From assembly GCA_012798155.1 (NCBI GenBank), contig JAAZNR010000061.1, positions 1 to 8,480 on the forward strand: a DNA stretch of 8,480 nt, written 5' to 3'. The translations under genes were made by a program, and so were the position numbers. Each line of letters starts with the position of its first letter. Within the stretch, counting starts at the first letter, position 1. Below, one piece after another: positions 6,835 through 8,480 of this stretch. This DNA is from Thermogutta sp. (lineage in GTDB: Bacteria; Planctomycetota; Planctomycetia; Pirellulales; Thermoguttaceae). Below the pieces are notes generated by a model, which was not told the DNA's origin, did no database searches, and saw only the letters and a program-made list of their open reading frames with translations.

Positions 6835-6891
6835 CTTCTTCGCGACGCTCGTGCGGATCGGACACCCCGGTTCGCCCTTTCCAAGACTTGC

Positions 6892-6899
6892 GGAGGTAA
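6892..6899 (+). promoter_or_regulatory. Strong ribosome binding site of the MFS transporter gene
   Basis: GGAGGTAA is a near-perfect Shine-Dalgarno sequence seven bases before the ATG at 6907 (ten before the in-frame ATG at 6910). It argues against the upstream TTG at 6829, which would start at the edge of the mobile element, and against the ATG at 6952, which lacks such a site. Confidence 0.8.
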
Positions 6900-6906
6900 C
6901 GCTTGC

Positions 6907-8313
6907 ATGATGACTTTCGGCACGCTGGAATCCGATGCCGCGGACTCATCCATGGCGGAAGACCGATCCGATGGTCGCCGGACCGGCCGTCGATCCGGCT
7001 TGCTGATCGTCTTTCTGGTGGTCTTCGTGGACCTGCTGGGTTTCGGCATGGTCCTGCCGTTGGTGCCGGTGTATGCCCAGCATCTCTTGGCAGGCTATTC
7101 CACGATTGCCGCCAATGCGATCCTCGGCCTGCTGATGACCTGCTTTTCCCTGATGCAGTTCCTGTTCAGTCCCTATTGGGGCAAACTGTCCGATCGCCTG
7201 GGCCGGCGTCCCGTCCTGCTGCTGGGGCTGGCCGGCTCGACCGTCTGTTACGGCCTATTCGGCCTGGCTTGCTTGCACGGCAGCCTGGCGGGCATGTTTC
7301 TATCCCGGATCGGGGCCGGCATCATGGGCGCGACGATCGGCACCGCGCAAGCCTACATCGCGGACGTCACGCCGCCGCAACGGCGGGCGAGCGGCATGGC
7401 CCTGATCGGCGCCGCCTTCGGTCTCGGCTTCACGTTTGGGCCGCTGCTGGGGGCGGGCGCATTGCTCTTGAGCGATGCCCAAGCCGCGGCGGTCAGTCCT
7501 TGGCCGGGCCTGGCGGGCGCGGCGTTCTCCGCTTCGGCGCTGGCGCTGGCCTTTTTCCGGCTGCGAGAATCCCTCCCTGCCGCCCTTCGCAGGCCGGCCG
7601 TCTCCGCGCCACACATCACGGATCCTCCGGCCGTCGAATCCGCGAGAGAGGCGGGGCTATTCCGCCTCCTGGATATCGAGATGTGGCGGGAGACGGCGCG
7701 GCAGCCGGTCGTCCTACTACTCTTGCTGACGACGTTCATCGCAGTCTTCGCCCTCGCCGGATTCGAGGCCACGCTCTCGGTGACGTTGGCGGCGCTTTTA
7801 GGGTTGGAGTACGGCGGCGCCCCCTTGCTGGCCGTGTTCTCCTTGATCGGCCTGATCCAGACCGTGATGCAGGGCTTCGTGGTGCGGCCGCTGGCCCGCC
7901 GATGGCCGGAAGGGCGGTTGGCGGCGATCGGCCTTACCACGGCCGTGAGCGGATTCGTGTTGATGGCGATGACGGCGGACGGCCCCCGGGCCGACCCGAC
8001 GCTGCTCATCCCGGCGGCGGGGGTCGTGGCGGCCGGCATGGCCTTCGTCCTGCCCGCCGTGCAAGGCCTCCTCTCGCGACACTCGCCCCAAGACCGGCAG
8101 GGGCGCGTCTTCGGCTTGGCCAACAGTCTCTCCGCCGTTGCCAGGATTTTCGGCGTCCTAGCGGCATTCCAGTTGCGCGGATGGGCGGCGTCCCTCCCCT
8201 TCTGGTCCGCGGCCGGCCTGCTGGTCGTCAGCGGGGCCGTCCTCCGCCGGGCGGCGCTCCGCCGCGGCTCGGGAAGCGGTAACCGTTCACGGGCCGGTCC
8301 GGTCTGTCTTTGA
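6907..8313 (+). CDS. MFS transporter, TetA/DHA1-like drug:proton antiporter type
   Basis: This is a 468-residue inner-membrane protein with twelve predicted membrane segments, at roughly 31-55, 68-90, 102-122, 126-150, 162-186, 199-217, 268-286, 302-325, 336-356, 364-386, 400-421 and 430-448. The first carries FVDLLGFGMVLPLVPVYA (40-57), typical of TetA-type exporters. MFS motif A is GKLSDRLGRRPVLL (92-105), a motif B-like RIGAGIMGA is at 134-142, and a motif C-like GAAFGLGFTFGPLLGA (168-183) marks an antiporter. The long 6-7 loop (218-265) is cytoplasmic. Family knowledge suggests proton-driven efflux; the substrate cannot be inferred. GGAGGTAA seven bases upstream sets the start; the 30-residue hydrophilic N-terminus is slightly long. 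The C-terminus continues past the last membrane segment as a basic Arg/Gly/Ser tail, and the stop codon lies inside a dispersed repeat. The gene is divergent from the aminotransferase unit, with the MITE-like element between them. Confidence 0.92.
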   Translation: MMTFGTLESDAADSSMAEDRSDGRRTGRRSGLLIVFLVVFVDLLGFGMVLPLVPVYAQHLLAGYSTIAANAILGLLMTCFSLMQFLFSPYWGKLSDRLGRRPVLLLGLAGSTVCYGLFGLACLHGSLAGMFLSRIGAGIMGATIGTAQAYIADVTPPQRRASGMALIGAAFGLGFTFGPLLGAGALLLSDAQAAAVSPWPGLAGAAFSASALALAFFRLRESLPAALRRPAVSAPHITDPPAVESAREAGLFRLLDIEMWRETARQPVVLLLLLTTFIAVFALAGFEATLSVTLAALLGLEYGGAPLLAVFSLIGLIQTVMQGFVVRPLARRWPEGRLAAIGLTTAVSGFVLMAMTADGPRADPTLLIPAAGVVAAGMAFVLPAVQGLLSRHSPQDRQGRVFGLANSLSAVARIFGVLAAFQLRGWAASLPFWSAAGLLVVSGAVLRRAALRRGSGSGNRSRAGPVCL

Positions 8314-8342
8314 AACGCAGAGGGCGCAGAGGGCGCGGAGAA
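8306..8342 (+). repeat. Dispersed repeat copy 1, overlapping the transporter stop codon
   Basis: This 37-base copy starts GTCTTTGAAACGCAGAGGG and carries two GCAGAGGG-like units before ending GCGCGGAGAA. It is identical to 8444-8480; counting three more bases on the left, 40 positions match with one difference. It covers the last codons and the TGA (8311-8313) of the MFS gene. Purine-rich repeats of this kind are, from memory, scattered between genes in planctomycete genomes. Confidence 0.85.
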
Positions 8343-8370
8343 AGAAGAATCGGTAGTCGCAACTCTGGGA

Positions 8371-8390
8371 TCTCTGCGTTCTTTGCGGGT
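8371..8390 (-). repeat. Degenerate inverted copy of the dispersed repeat
   Basis: TCTCTGCGTTCTTTGCGGGT reads on the minus strand as ACCCGCAAAGAACGCAGAGA, with the same AACGCAGAG core as copy 1. Thus AACGCAGAG (8314-8322) and CTCTGCGTT (8372-8380) form an inverted repeat with a 49-base loop just after the transporter gene. CTTTGCG (8381-8387) also pairs with CGCAAAG (8434-8440). Confidence 0.55.
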
Positions 8391-8415
8391 AGGCGTTCAC
8401 GCGACAGCAGCGGCA

Positions 8416-8440
8416 GTCTTTGAAACGCGGAGACGCAAAG
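8416..8440 (+). repeat. Divergent partial copy of the dispersed repeat
   Basis: It begins with the same GTCTTTGAAACGC as the full copies, then diverges to GGAGACGCAAAG. It is followed four bases later by a full copy, so the two lie in direct tandem. Confidence 0.7.
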
Positions 8441-8443
8441 TCC

Positions 8444-8480
8444 GTCTTTGAAACGCAGAGGGCGCAGAGGGCGCGGAGAA
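8444..8480 (+). repeat. Dispersed repeat copy 2, running off the window
   Basis: All 37 bases are identical to copy 1 at 8306-8342. The copy reaches the last base of the window, so its true right end is unknown and more copies may follow. Confidence 0.85.

Noticed and set aside
6903..8282. 459-residue second-frame open frame over the transporter gene
   Set aside because: It is an Arg/Gly/Pro-rich shadow frame; the MFS motifs and membrane segments are in the frame starting at 6907.
8306..8480. Possible CRISPR array
   Set aside because: The copies are irregularly spaced, differ in length and orientation, and are not separated by uniform spacers; no cas gene is present.

Overview
The window looks like a piece of a GC-rich planctomycete chromosome (Pirellula-like). 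This is an inference with two main supports. One is a small secreted protein rich in Tyr, Pro, Gly and His, with the GDWFGPMPQTCY / FGCYPGN / YPAFHGYYYRAPYNYR / YPWHA pattern that I associate with planctomycete genomes. The other is a very large multidomain secreted glycosidase-like protein together with copies of interspersed, self-complementary repeats. No rRNA, tRNA, CRISPR array, integrase, transposase or phage gene is visible.

Layout from left to right: (1) 1-500 is a gene-poor stretch. Its first 300 bases are about 47% GC by hand count, much lower than the rest, and it ends in a short 11-bp tandem repeat whose last copy carries the ribosome binding site of the next gene. (2) 501-1001 (+) encodes a 166-residue exported protein with four perfect-to-near-perfect 8-residue repeats (AYPTTEGA). 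(3) 1002-1116 is a short convergent intergenic gap. (4) 1117-5055 (-) encodes a 1312-residue exported glycoside-hydrolase-like protein with two related jelly-roll modules, two amidotransferase-like modules and a clan-A-like barrel. (5) 5102-6367 (-) encodes a class V PLP aminotransferase of the VC1184 'cysteine desulfurase-like' subfamily. It lies 46 bp upstream of the glycosidase gene on the same strand, so the two probably form one transcription unit. (6) 6368-6906 is a divergent intergenic region. It contains a 166-bp element with 15-bp perfect terminal inverted repeats, a 6-bp flanking direct repeat and a three-armed internal fold, which is best read as a non-autonomous mobile element (MITE-like). 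(7) 6907-8313 (+) encodes a 12-segment MFS transporter of the TetA/DHA1 drug:H+ antiporter type. (8) 8306-8480 is a cluster of dispersed-repeat copies, the first of which supplies the stop codon of the transporter.

The three large genes do not form an obvious single pathway. The glycosidase would act outside the cytoplasm, the aminotransferase in the cytoplasm and the transporter in the inner membrane. I see no convincing new multigene system. The items most worth a second look are the intact MITE-like element with its foldback structure, the repeat that has captured the transporter stop codon, and the unusual NGD motif where the glycosidase barrel should carry its acid/base Glu. Also notable are the lack of a cysteine-desulfurase Cys in the aminotransferase and the nested repeats in and before the small secreted protein.
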